DNA of 64,000 bases from Cotesia glomerata (Eukaryota; Arthropoda; Insecta; Hymenoptera; Braconidae). Shown here piece after piece: positions 22,691 through 34,689 of this stretch. The position numbers and the translations under genes were made by a program. The stretch covers positions 11,788,142 to 11,852,141 of the forward strand of contig NC_058164.1 of NCBI RefSeq assembly GCF_020080835.1, in the 5' to 3' direction. Within the stretch, counting starts at the first letter, position 1. Every line of letters starts with the position of its first letter. The notes beneath the pieces were generated by a model, which saw nothing but the letters and a program-made list of their open reading frames with translations, was not told the DNA's origin and made no database searches.

Positions 22691-23516
22691 TTAACTTGTC
22701 TCATCATCTATTACATAATTACAAGTTGCAGCATTGTTTTCAGTTACTACGGAATTACAAATGTCATTGTTAAGATTATTGTGGAAACTATTCTCATTTT
22801 CATTTGATTTTAATGAATTACATATAGTTGTGTGAATAGCTGATATAACATTTTTAGGTTCTACTCCCATTTTAAAAATATAAGAATCGATTAAATTACA
22901 AAAATTAATCAATTCTTTAGGATACTCTAAATTTAACACATAATAACATTTATAGATTAAATCAAATGCAAATCTATCCACTTCGATGAACCATTCATCA
23001 CCTTGTATCAATGAACTAGTTCCAAATTGCCCCGATTCCATTATTATATACGGTTGAATGCTATCTTTAGTGCTCGCACTTACTTCGGAAAAATTTTTTT
23101 AATTTGTCCCTTCCTAGAAATAGTAGAAATAATTATTGCGTTAAATAATATACGATTATAAACTTGAAAAAAATTTTTATGCATCTTACCGGCATAATTC
23201 TAATTAAAAATTGATTGGGAAACTTGCTCAAGAATACTTTCAAAATTCTATTATCAATAGGGCCACCAGGAAGTTGGCGTTTTTTATTTATTCAAATTTC
23301 AGGTTAAACATATGAATACTCATTTAAACAACTGCGAAAGTTTTGGCCCTAATTATCAATATTGTTTATAGGTCGTATCATAAATTATAGATGAAATTGC
23401 TAATAAAAATTATATAATTTTTACTCACTTCTAAAAATTGCGATAGTCTCTTCGATCACAACTGATTCTAATTTTGAACATAATTCTTCAACAGTTAATT
23501 TAGCGTACTCTTCCAT
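22691..23516 (-). CDS. Small spliced gene of the TTAGTGAA TIR element, function unknown
   Basis: Three minus-strand pieces look coding. The first is 23514 back to 23429, reading MEEYAKLTVEELCSKLESVV then IEETIAIFR, with donor GTGAGT; it faintly resembles the start of a SAM domain. A middle block at about 23290-23190 reads KRQLPGGPIDNRILKVFLSK then FPNQFLIRIMP, with donor GTAAG. The last exon follows acceptor TTTCTAG near 23116 and reads EWFIEVDRFAFDLIYKCYYV, LNLEYPKELINFCNLIDSYI and a C-terminus ending VIDDETS (stop at 22691). The middle acceptor is not clear. There is no transposase signature. It could be an accessory protein or a captured gene fragment. Confidence 0.4.
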
Positions 23517-23843
23517 ATCAATTATTTGAATCAATATTTTTTCCTAAAATATTTAAACTTAAACTTGAACTTTAAATTTCTAAGCTCAAATTTTAACCGT
23601 CTTACTTATATGAAAGATCAGTTAAAACTGTTGAAGTAACGAAAGGATCATAGGTCATACGACTACAATATTCTGATACTACACACTGTTTATGTCTCTG
23701 TTTATACAAAAGCATACTCAAACTAAAAAGGAAAAATTATTCGGCATGAGACTGTTGAACAGAATATTGTATCCAAAGTGTTTATTTAAGTGTCGAATTT
23801 CTTGAACCGAAGAAAGCCAAACAGCATCCCGACTACATAATCT

Positions 23844-24830
23844 TGTTATATCCGGCGTGCCGTCTATAATACAGGGCCTCCCATTCCAGCCGAAAAGTGC
23901 AGCGCTTGCATATTTAGGGAACAACAACCTGGACTGCGCGACAACTCACTCGTGGCCGAAGAATACACATTACCGCGCATTGTCACCTTATCGTAGGATC
24001 CAATTGTTTAATTAGTAGCCCCACTTAATGAATCGCAACCGAGGTGATAAAAGACACGAACACCATAATTCGACAGCTCATTTACAAGGTAACAGTTCTG
24101 CCTTAGAGCCCGGGTGAGTCCTATACCCCGACACGTATAGGCAGACTTCAATTATTAAATTAATTAGTCATCTTTTCCCTAATTATTCATTTCGATTTCC
24201 TTAACGGTATTTCTGAGTTCTGTGATAGCGATTCTTCGAGCCACGATTCGTTTTGACGATAATCGAGATTCCCATAGTTCCAGTGACCTGGCCCCACTCT
24301 CAAATTATTATTTTCTTCTTCTGTAAATTTATAATCGGCGAACTTTGTTTGCCGGAGTCGTTACTCCGCTTACGAACTCATATTAACTTTCAACCTTTGT
24401 TTTTATATTGTTATTAGTTAATAAGTGAATAGTATAAGTTAAGACGTGTTTTCCCATAGGGCCAGTTAAACAGAATATATAAACTAAAAACCCGAATCGA
24501 AGTGTATCATCATCCTTAAGTTAAGAACCTTCAACCTTCAATCTCCAGTCAGCAGGGGGAAGCGAGAAGTCAAGCAGCGGAACTCAAAGGTATAACGTCC
24601 AATCAAAGGCCGAATCATCGTTGGAATTAGGATTCGCAATAGTAAGTGGAGGATATTTTATTACTTCCGAGGTCGATTGTCATATTCAAGGGGCCCTCTC
24701 CGGGGTTTTCACCTTCACGAACCCATAAAATATAAACTTAACGATTCTTTCGTTAGGGAAATTCATCTGTTATCCGAACCTCCGTTAATCCAGCTACCAC
24801 ATTCTTAGATCTTATTTTTCGGACATAACA
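23844..24830 (+). mobile_element. Solo LTR (987 bp) with 4-bp target duplication ATCT
   Basis: It starts TGTTATATCCGG and ends CGGACATAACA. The ends are inverted repeats of each other with one mismatch (TGTTAT[A/G]TCCG). ATCT flanks it on both sides (23840-23843 and 24831-24834). A TATATAAA-like TATA motif near 24475 supports plus orientation. No internal retrotransposon sequence remains, so it is a recombination product. The long TGTTAT...ATAACA LTR suggests BEL/Pao or Ty3-type, but I cannot decide. Confidence 0.8.
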
Positions 24831-25569
24831 ATCTTATGATTTATAATATAGCAACTTTGAAGTAAATGGTACTATATGTAGTTAAGAATGGTTATGATTT
24901 TTTTTACTTATTTTTTGAGTTAAAAATTGACAAAAGAGTCGACTATATAATTAACAGATACCAATGTTTTATAATATATAAGTGATATGTGATATCACTA
25001 AAATCAGTGAAAACTTGACTAAATTTGAATTTGAAATGTAAAATATAAAAATATTAATATACAATGAAATTTACGACTAAATTGCGAAAAATAAAATTAC
25101 AGGTAATTTTAGTGAGAAATTCATTGACTGCATCGTAGTTTTCAACTTTTAATTAGCGATGTCAAATAATACTCGAAAATTAGTGATGATTCCACTAATA
25201 ATTTAAGTGGAAGCGCTATTAAATCAGTGAAAAAAGGAATCACAAATAATATCAGTGTATTATTTATTCACGATTTCTGAAAAGTCACTATTAAATTAGT
25301 GATCATTGAAGTCATTAATACAATCAGTGACAAAATCACTGACAACCGAGTAGAAACAACTGCGTAATTAGCGAATTCTAAAACCACTAGTAGAATTAGT
25401 GACAAAGTAACTGCTAATTGATAAAAAAGACTTTTGAATTAGTGAAATTTAAAATTACTAATTGAGGTAGTGAAAAGTCCACTGATTAATCTAGTAAAAT
25501 CACTAATTTTACAGTGAAAAAATTTTCACTACCTGAATTAGTGAAAATTTCACTAATTTTATTTTAGAG

Positions 25570-25788
25570 AGCAGTGCGTCCCTTCCTGTCTCTCTCATTT
25601 TCATTATATTGTATTAATTTATTCATTATACTGCATTCATCATTATTTCTTATTTAGGAATCGTTATATTGTTGTAATGAGTAATTAGGTATTAACCTGA
25701 TATTCATGTCAGAAGTTACATTGTTTCATATTCAATTATTATATATATATCCTCATGAGTTTTTGTCTATATTGTATCTAATCTTTAT
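25570..25788. other. Short spacer between TIR elements
   Basis: AT-rich intron DNA with no feature, ending in the TTAT that is duplicated by the next element. Confidence 0.5.
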
Positions 25789-26712
25789 GGGTGATTCTCT
25801 GTAAGGACGTCTTAAATCTGTACAAAATTGTCCGACCAAATTATTTTTGATTTTATTAGAAAAAAAATTAACAAAACTATCAGCTTAATTATAATAAATA
25901 ATCAGCCGAATTAATTTTTGCTTTTCCGATATTTGTGTATCTTTTGCCATATAACATGACAGGGGACTGACTGCCAGGGGACTGATTTTTTTTTTATCAA
26001 ATTGACAAAAATCAAGCAAACTATTTCAATGCATTCAACTTTTTAAGTTCTCAATGAATGTTTACATTAATTAGAATAATATTAAGACTTCTGGATCCAA
26101 TTTTATAAATAAATTATAAACAAAAATAGCTGCCAGGGGACTGAGTTTTGAAGTGGTCCAGACACATATTTCCAGAACAAACGGTGCTTTGACATTAAAT
26201 AAAATGGCAATAAAGTGCTAACAGCCCTATGGTTATTAACTTACGGCTAGTTAGATCCTTATAAACCTTACAAAAGGTAAAATAACGCGCTAGATTTTTT
26301 TTTTTGGCTTTGAACTTCTGGCAGGGGACTGATCTTAAAATGCCTGGGACAAACTTTGGTTTAATGAATTTAATGAAACAAATTAACTTTCGGTACTTTT
26401 TATTGAAAAAGATTGTTAGTTAACTAATTAAGTTTATAAACAATATGGACCAAATTATATATTATTGACGAATAACTTAAAATTTAATCTTAAAGTTTTA
26501 ATTTTGGGACTGGGACAGCCCAGGGGACTGACATTTCGGTGGTTTACGAATTTATAGCAAAAAAACCAAAATTTATTCCATTTTAGTTTTCAATGCTCCA
26601 AATAGAAATGTTTTTTTACTTTCGTAATCAATTTTTTTTAGTAAAAAAATAACAATTTTTCTAATAAAAAAATGCCTGGGACAGCAAAAAACATCCTTAC
26701 AGAGAATCACCC
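25789..26712. mobile_element. 0.92-kb non-autonomous TIR element with internal AGGGGACTGA motifs
   Basis: The left end GGGTGATTCTCTGTAAGGA is inverted at the right as TCCTTACAGAGAATCACCC (22/23-type identity). TTAT occurs directly outside both ends (25785-25788 and 26713-26716), consistent with a 4-bp duplication. CAGGGGACTGA recurs inside at about 25962, 25976, 26127, 26323 and 26520. The related GCCTGGGACA appears at about 26342 and 26672. No ORF is present. Confidence 0.78.
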
Positions 26713-26844
26713 TTATATTTATAGGGGAGCCCGGGATACGACGGCCCCCTTAAGCTGATTTTTCCTTTTTGAGGCTTTTAACGATCAAATTCATTTATTT
26801 GCCATCTACTTTGAACGAATCAGTCGAAATTTAGCAAAAAATCG

Positions 26845-27632
<788 letters not shown>

Positions 27633-28721
27633 AAACTTTTTAAGCTTCAAGTTCTGGTTGAATTAAAATTTCTCGACATGCTGTACTTGTTGATTTTTTT
27701 AACTGGAATATCTCGGCTCTTTGTTGGTCAAAAAACAATTTTAAAATAAAAGATTCTCTAAAATTATGAGTAAACTGGACGATACCATAATAATAAATAA
27801 ACGTTTTATCAGGAGGAAATGAATAAATTTAGTCTTGCAGAACAAATTTGTTGATTTGGGTAATGAAAATACCTATAAAAAAAAAAGTAAACGAGATGAA
27901 GTAGATAAGTAATCTTTACAAACCAAATACGGCGTCTTTGGATAAAGTTGATCGAACGCGGTCATGCGTGACAACGACCAGAGTATGCGAGATATCAATA
28001 GAAGCAGAGAATCTCCTTTTCTTATTGGTACACGAATCTAAATTATTATTAAAAAATCTATCGTCCATTGTAAAATATTGGAGGAATCGTTATATTGAAT
28101 TACTTCTTTTAAAGACTTTATTTCAATAATTTGTTTTATTTATTGATTTTTTCTATTAATATTTATAAATTGAAATAGTACGACTGTGATTATTATTTCA
28201 TAATATTTTACAGCAGTCTTTCAATGGTTAAATTAATACTTTTTTAAAACATCTGGAAATTTCACAGACTCTGAACGTGTTTATTTATTTTATTGAATTT
28301 ATTTTTATTTGAACTTATCTTTTTATTCTCTAGCGAAGTTGGAGAAAAATATAATTCACAGTTTGTGAAATACGCTCCCGAAGGAAATGAAAGAAACCTT
28401 TACGCTCGAGTTGAAACCGATAAAAGGCTTTACTCTTCATGATTTCTCAGTTGACCGGAGAGTTCTTTATTCAAGGACAACAGCTGCTTCTAATTGCTAA
28501 ATCGATATAGATACAACTATACTTTTATAACATGTGAATAATATGCATAGCTCTCACACCCGGGTAAAATAGATTATATATAATTATACATAATTATATA
28601 TAAAAAATGGCCCTATATAATTATATAGAATTAGATATAATTATATAAAATTAGATATAATTATATAGAATTATATATAATTATTTCTATGAAAATAAAA
28701 AAAAATTCGGCGTGTGCGGGA
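27633..28721. other. Intron DNA; (TATATAATTA) microsatellite at 28570-28690
   Basis: No exon or TE was recognised except an imprecise TATATAATTATATAGAATTA array just before the LINE 3' end. Confidence 0.5.
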
Positions 28722-29354
28722 TTTTTTTTTTTTTTTTAAGTTTTATTTATTAAGATCAACCTACTGTACATTTTTGGATGTAAATAAACTTAAAGAAAAA
28801 TAAAGTCCTTATTCTAGTAAATATTAATTAAGAAATAAATTGGCCGTTGTTAGTGGCGTCTCTTTATTTTTTGCTTCGGTGTAAATTTAGGTTTTACTGT
28901 TTATAATTGAATCTTAGTATGAGGGCTATGATATGTTGCTCTGGTCTTTCTCTTAGTATTTAAATTATAGAAGTGGAAAAAGCACATAAAAAAACCACTC
29001 TGACAATCTGTAATAAACTTAAAAATTACTTTAAGGACTAAAAATTATATGCATATTTACACTATTTACATTTTAATAAAGAGGAAACAAACTTTAGTTT
29101 GGCACCTCGAATCTTGTTGGTAGCAAATTATTTCGCTGTCAATCTTGCTGTTTCATTTTGTTGCCACTTTTCATCCTGCTGTTCAGCTTGTCCATGTATG
29201 TGGTGGCTCCATTTAGCCACCAGTATTTTTGTATGTTTAGACGATGAAAGTCTTCTCTATCGCATTTTGGGATTGCCATTGAGTACTTGAGTGTCCTGGT
29301 GGATTGTGGATGCTCAAGGTCAATGGTCTTGTTCGCTTTGTGTCTACTTCTGTG

Positions 29355-32250
29355 CTATATGGTAGGGATGTTTAATTCGTTTTGGATTATTCCACGTTTG
29401 TCAAGTTTGGTGAAAGCTTGGGGTTGTATGTACCCTTTGGTCGTAGCTACTATTAAGTCAGTATTGGATTGGCTGAGGTTGTTTATTATTTTGTTGTCTA
29501 TTGTTGTTAATTGGCTATAATAATCTCTGGTTAATAAGAGTATGAAATTGTCTATTCTTGGTATATCTCCGGCGTAGTACAGTGACTGATTGCTAATGCG
29601 CTCTAGGTATTGTGTTTCTGGTTTTCTGTAGAGGCCTAGGGCAGCTCTTAGGCAAGATCTTTCGAGTTGTCTCATCTTTTTTATTTGAGCTGCTCCTAGG
29701 TTCCACTATACTGGAACGGCGTATGTTAGCAGTGGTCTAATTAAAAGCTGATAACAGATTATTCTTGCTTTATTGCTAATGTTCTTGTTGTGGAATAGTC
29801 TCGTAAGTGCTCTGTAGGAGGCTCTGGCTTTCAATAGTTGTGTATCAACGTGATTTGTACATCTTAACAGGGAGTCAAGATGTACTCCAAGGTATTTTAC
29901 TTTGCTTTTAGTAGGAATCGCTGCTGGTTCTCTAGTTCTTGGGATATAAGTTACGATTGAGAATTCTTTAGCTTGTGCTCTTTTTTTGCAGTTAATCAGA
30001 TGTGATGGTTGTCTCCATAATATGGTTTCACATTTGGAGGGATTGATTCTTAAATTCTACATCGCATATAGTGATTATTAATATTATTAACAATCGACTC
30101 CAGCTTTGGTTGGATCTCGTCTGGGGCATCTCCGGCTACATAGAAAATTGTGTCATCTGCATACGCTATCGAGTAGGTTCCATTGTTCTTGTTAAGTTCG
30201 TATGAATTTAGAATATCACTTGTGTAAATATTGAATAGTGTTGGTGAGTTAACTAGTCCTTGTATCAGTCCTTCAAGGATGTAGTATCTAATCGTGGAGA
30301 TGTTTACACCGTCCCAGATGACAAATGATCTATAGGTGATCATAGACCAGATTAAGCCAATCAATTCGGTTTAAAAATTTTTTTTAATTAGTATGTAAAT
30401 TAGGCCAAAGATCCAGACCGAATCAAAGGCTTTTTCGAGGTCAATCAGTGTTGCTTCTACCATCTGATAGTTGGCAAGGTGTTTGTTCACGTCAGATAAT
30501 AGTTTATGTATGGCATGTGTTGTTGAGTGTCTTCGTTTGAATCCAAATTGATTATCTGGTATGATACTATTCTTAAGGCAGTAAGTGTTGATTCTGTTAT
30601 TGATGATAGCTTCGTATACTTTGCTTATGTCGGGTGTTAGACTTATTGGTCGGTAACTGGATGGTAGGTTGGTGGGTTTGCCTTTTTTATGGATCGGTAG
30701 GATCTTTGCCATTTTCCACCCATCAGGGAAATATTGTAAATTCATGGAATTGTTAAATAAAATGGTGTAATCTTTAATTATTTTTGCTGGTAAATGCTTT
30801 AATACTATTGCTGGCGTTTTGTCGATTCCAGATGAGGTTTTGTTCGGTAGTTTTTTCAAGATTATATGTACCTCAGCTGCGGAGCAAAAGTATCTATCTT
30901 CATTGAAGTTGCAAATTGTTTTATTGTTGTTCTTGTCAGTATTGTATTGTTCAATGAAGTTATTAACTTTTTAGTCTATCATTTCCTTTAGTCTTGTATT
31001 TCTGTTAAGGTATCTGGGAGAGTTTATGGTTTCGTAGTATGCTCCTATTACGTTTAATTTATCTGTTTGGTCCTGTATTCCATATTCTTGGTCCTGGTCT
31101 ATTGCTTGGTTGGTTTTGCATTGACTTCGTGTAATTCAGGGTATATCCGTTTTTTTAATGGCGATAGTTGGTATTTCTTGTCTGGGCTTCGGTCTGAAAA
31201 TTTTATTTATGGTTGGAAAGAATTTTTCTGGATTTTTGTGATCAATTTTATTGAGAGTTTTTTGCCAGTGATTTTCTATTTCTGTTTGTATTTTATTGTT
31301 AGCTGTTTTTATTAGCATTTTGGCCACCTCAATAGTATTTTTGTCTTTTGCTAAATTAGATTTTTGAAGAGAGTGTAATTTTGTGAGTAATTTTGATTTA
31401 TATTTATGAAGTTTTTTTATATTATTGTTTTCGTAATGGGTTATCTTAGTTGTTTTGTCTGCTGTTGGGACTATTGCTTGAATAGTTTGATGAATGTGTA
31501 CATTAATTTTATCCAGATACTCGTCTATTTCTTCTTTGCTTAAATTCTCATCATCCGGGATGTTAAGATCATAGTTGTGGTCTAGATGATTTGTAAAAGA
31601 TTTCCATTTGGTGGCTTTGTATATGGGTTTGAATGTGTTTGGTGTTGGGTCTTGCTGGATTTGGAGTTGGAGTTCTATTACTATTGCCTTATGGTCACTG
31701 TCATACGGAAGCGTGTTTAATTTATTATTTGTTAAATTTATTAAATGAAGTCTTGAGTCTAGGATGGCTATATCGAGTATAGTTTGAGCAGGTATAAATG
31801 TAGGTTCATGTGGAGTGGCAATTATGGATCTGAACCTGAGTGAGTTGTTGCTTTCCCATTTGGTTAAGAATCTGCCTCTTAAATTGTTTGATCTGTCTCC
31901 AAAATCCGTATGTCTGGCGTTAAAGTCCCCTGCAATGATGTAGTAATTATTGTCATTCTGTAAATTTAGCTTCGTGAAGAGTGAGTTGAGCTCGTCCGGA
32001 AAATCTTTTTTAATTTCTGACTTGTTGGTTACATATATGCTTGCTATTATTAAATGTTTCTTTTTCTTATCTAGGTTAATTTTTATTATTGAGTATTCAA
32101 TAATTTTATTGTTTCTTGAGCTGGGATAAGTGATTTTTGTAAACTGGATGTCTTTATGGATGATAATTGCAGTGCCTCCACTTCTTTGGGCGTTGTGTGT
32201 CGTTACGTATGATATTATAACCGTCTATGTACTGCTTGTATTTGTTGTTT
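29355..32250 (-). pseudogene. Jockey-like ORF2: APE endonuclease and reverse transcriptase
   Basis: The endonuclease portion (about 32190-31600) reads GTAIIIHKDIQF-like, IIAGDFNARHTDFGDRSNN and YDSDHKAIVIELQ, giving the catalytic D/N and D-H residues. The linker (31327-31136) reads NPEKFFPTINKIF. The RT has KLPNKTSSGIDKTPAIVLKH (30859 downward), GKPTNLPSSYRPISLTPDIS, DNQFGFKRRHSTTHAIHKL and motif A TLIDLEKAFDSVW. The frame then breaks near 30370. The next frame holds ILEGLIQGLVNSPTLFNIYT (degraded GxPQGS) and catalytic SIAYADDTIFYV. The C-terminal part at 29675-29355 includes LRAALGLYRKPETQYL. Stops or shifts occur near 31080, 30965, 30365 and 30050. Order and motifs are certain. Activity is excluded. 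Confidence 0.85.
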
Positions 32251-33162
32251 AATTTCGTTTCAGATACTCATGTGATGTCCAGATTGTTCTGTTTGATGAA
32301 TTTCTCTAGATCGTATCTACGTTGTAATTTTATTATAGAATTAACATTTATAGCGGATATTTTTAGTGAGTTGCGTTCCTTTTCCGAGTTGGCTAGATTA
32401 TTCTTTGGAGATGGTGTTGGTGACTGGTCCATTATTCATAGTTGAATTATTCTCCAACTAATACAAAAAGTTGGTCGATTCTATTTGAGTTTTGGTTTAT
32501 GATAGATTCTAATGCTATTAGTCTGTTTGACATATTTTTGAATTCATTTTTTAATTCGTTTACCTAAAGAGCGGTTGACGGTGGTGTTGGTTCTGGGTAT
32601 GAGGTCTTGTAGATGTTGAGTGTCTCGCTGCCATGTTGTGCGGTGTATTTGGATCAATTAATCGACTAATTTCTCTGAGCTGTTGATGGTTATTCTGAAT
32701 TTTGGCTGAGTTGTTATTTCTTAGTAAGCCGAGGGCATGCTTGTAGTAGATGCAGCCTCTGTAGTTGGCAGAATGTCCATTTTCGCCACAGTTTGCGCAT
32801 TTGAGGCTACTTTTAGGATCTGAGCTTTTTATGGGGCAGGCACTAGGACCGTGACTGCCACTACATTTGACACATCTATAGGCCAATTTACAATTGGTGC
32901 TGGCGTGGCCCAGCCTTTGACAACTTTTGCATTGAAATATTTTTTCTCTGCACAGATTTTCCCACTTGACTACCTGATGGAGTAGCAGATCAATTTTAGC
33001 TAGTTCTCTTAGTTCACTGTTGTGTGACACTTGTATTAGAAAGGTTGTTTTTTCACTTTGTTTTCTTTTGTTGAAAATTATTTCTGTAATTTTTTCAATT
33101 TTGACATTTTCCAGCTTTATAGAATTTAGCTCAGTCAGTACCATGTCCGCTGAGAAACCGCG

Positions 33163-33507
33163 ACAAATATAAATAATGCTGTGAAGCGGGAAAGTATAGG
33201 AGTTACGGTAATTATTACGTGAAGCATTCCACATTCACGTAACAGGATATTGGTAGAAAAGGATTGAGAAAGGAATGTGGAGAGGATCATCTTAACGTGA
33301 GTTTATAGAATATGTGAGAAAAAATTATTAGATAGTTCGGACTGGGATTCGAACCCAGAAGCTTCCAAAGACATGTCGGCTACTCTACCATTTGAGCTAT
33401 CCGGTCTATACTAAATTTCCTTTCGCTTATTCTATATACATTAAGCAACACCATCCATCTCACGGTAAGCATTTTACAAATATAAATAATGCTGTGAAGC
33501 GGGAAAG
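33163..33507 (-). mobile_element. tRNA-derived SINE inserted in LINE gag, bounded by 32-bp direct repeats
   Basis: The identical 32-mer beginning ACAAATATAAATAATGCTGT and ending AAGCGGGAAAG occurs at 33163-33194 and 33476-33507. Between them is a minus-strand tRNA-like head (33335-33406) and a tail with TTACGTGAATGT / TTCACGTAATAATTACCGTA. A relative sits at 42041-42285. The gag frame flanking the insertion has GGCGGCTTC on one side and CGCGGTTTC on the other. The real target duplication may therefore be that 9-mer, and the 32-bp repeats would belong to the element. Confidence 0.78.
33335..33406 (-). other. tRNA-like head of the SINE (A box and B box)
   Basis: On the minus strand it reads GACCGGATAGCTCAAATGGT, then AGAGTAGC, and a T-arm CTGGGTTCGAATCCCAG with perfect stem pairing. 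The anticodon arm does not pair well. This is a Pol III promoter remnant and not a working tRNA. Confidence 0.75.
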
Positions 33508-34455
33508 AAGCCGCCATTGACACCTTTTAAAATTATAGATATGGGTTTTATTACTTTTGGTGTGTAGGTGTAGTGTTCTTGTTTATTAAGTTCCAAAATT
33601 TCAAGTACTAATTTATAGGTTGTTAAGTTATTTGTGAGTATGGTGATTGTGTCTGTGGTCGGTTGTCTTAACATAAAATCTCCCTTCTTAATTTTATCTT
33701 CAGTTAGAAGTGTAATTAAATCTATTATTTTAGCATTCGTTACATGTATTGAAGGGGCTCTTTATTCTTTAGATGCTGATCTGGTGTCTTGTTGATCCTG
33801 GCTATCTTGGGTCGGTGCATTTGTGTCACCTGTTCCCATTAAATCAGTATCATCCACCGTGGTTGCAAGTACATTATAGGCATTATTGCTATTGTAATTA
33901 TTCTCTTGTGTGTTTGCTACAGATAAAATTTTTCTTGGACTTTTTGGGATTTTCCATTCATTTTTTTCATTTGTCTCAGGTTTTGCTTGATCTTTATTTT
34001 TATTATTTAGACTTTCTCTGCTGGCAGAGAGGTTGGGTCTGAACTTGTTTATATTTAGGTTGGCTGGGTTGGTACCATAATCTTTCATGAATTTTTTAAA
34101 ACTTTGCTCAATAGATTCCGTGGATAAATTAGTGATTCTTTTGGTTGAATGTTTCTTTGTAATTTTGCTGTGTGGCTCGTTCAGAATGTTCGAGTCTGTT
34201 TTTCGTTTGACGTGGCCGGCCATATTGGCCATTGCGCCGGGTGTTTTTTTTTATTCTTTATTTTTATCACTCACTGTGATTTGATTCAGCACTGATTAAT
34301 AAAATTTTGTGATCACTGTCACTATTAAATATCACTGCGTATAGAATTATGATTAGTTCTCACTTTTTTTATATGTTTATATTGAGAATTGCGGTTAATT
34401 TCATAAGTAAGGTTATGTATCGATGCGTCTACTCTCGCGGCTATTGCGCAACTCC

Positions 34456-34532
34456 GTGTGTGAGGGAATCGAACCGGGGACCTGACGCTTAAAAGACTGA
34501 CGCGCTACCTGTTTACCTACGAGACTTACTTG
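34456..34532 (-). other. tRNA-like sequence upstream of the LINE, Lys-like
   Basis: On the minus strand TCGTAGGTAAACAGGTAGCG (A box), a CTTTTAA anticodon-loop-like heptamer and GTCCCCGGTTCGATTCCC (B box) occur with tRNA spacing. The acceptor stem does not close. It could be a tRNA pseudogene, a SINE head, or a Pol III-like 5' segment of the LINE, since it lies just upstream of ORF1. Confidence 0.5.
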
Positions 34533-34689
34533 TAGAGCAGAGTTTGAAATAACTACAAGTAATGTTAATCGTACACATAATCAATTTTTATAAGTTAACT
34601 TAATTAATACAATTCCTATTATTTCATCCACAAAAAATACTATAGATTAATAGATTATTAATCATTGGAGTAGCAAACTCTGAGATAAA

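Larger units (their letters stand above)
22245..25569. mobile_element. 3.3-kb TIR element with dense TTAGTGAA subterminal repeats
   Basis: The left terminus CTCTAAAATAAAATTAGTGA is mirrored at 25569 by TCACTAATTTTATTTTAGAG. On both flanks (22245-22640 and 24960-25569) the words ATTAGTGA, TTCACTAA and CAGTGAAA recur many times in both orientations. The interior holds a small minus-strand gene (22691-23516) and a nested solo LTR (23844-24830). No target duplication is evident and no known transposase is seen, so the superfamily is open. Confidence 0.75.
28722..34232 (-). mobile_element. Jockey-like LINE, near full length, minus orientation
   Basis: From right to left it has ORF1 (gag with three zinc knuckles), ORF2 (APE endonuclease then RT), about 600 bp of 3' UTR, and a poly(A), seen as poly-T at 28722-28737. 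ORF1 starts at 34232. The 5' UTR may extend to the tRNA-like segment near 34456-34530. A SINE has inserted into ORF1 and ORF2 carries several stops and frameshifts, so the copy is inactive. Gag with CCHC triplet, APE-type EN, YADD RT and poly(A) tail are typical of the jockey group. Confidence 0.87.
32560..34232 (-). pseudogene. Jockey-like ORF1 (gag), split by a SINE
   Basis: The start codon at 34232 opens MANMAGHVKRKTDSNILNEP followed by a long low-complexity Asn/Ser/Lys N-terminus (to 33762). A middle part (33674-33510) includes DTITILTNNLTTYKLVLEIL and IILKGVNGGF. Homologous sequence resumes after the SINE at about 33155 with GFSADMVLTELNSIKLENVK. The zinc knuckles CKSCQRLGHASTNC, CVKCSGSHGPSACP and CANCGENGHSANYRGC then run down to about 32740. 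Besides the SINE there is a frame break near 33760. Gag packages the LINE RNA in the RNP, and the CCHC boxes bind nucleic acid. Confidence 0.85.

Noticed and set aside
23718..23927. 69-residue minus-strand ORF
   Set aside because: It crosses the left boundary of the solo LTR at 23844, so it is an artefact of insertion.
22245..25569. CRISPR-like or centromeric-type array from repeated TTAGTGAA words
   Set aside because: The words are short, irregularly spaced and in both orientations, and lie inside TIR-defined ends in eukaryotic DNA.
33335..33406. Functional tRNA gene
   Set aside because: The T arm is good but the anticodon arm does not pair, and a second copy sits in an identical SINE body at 42048.
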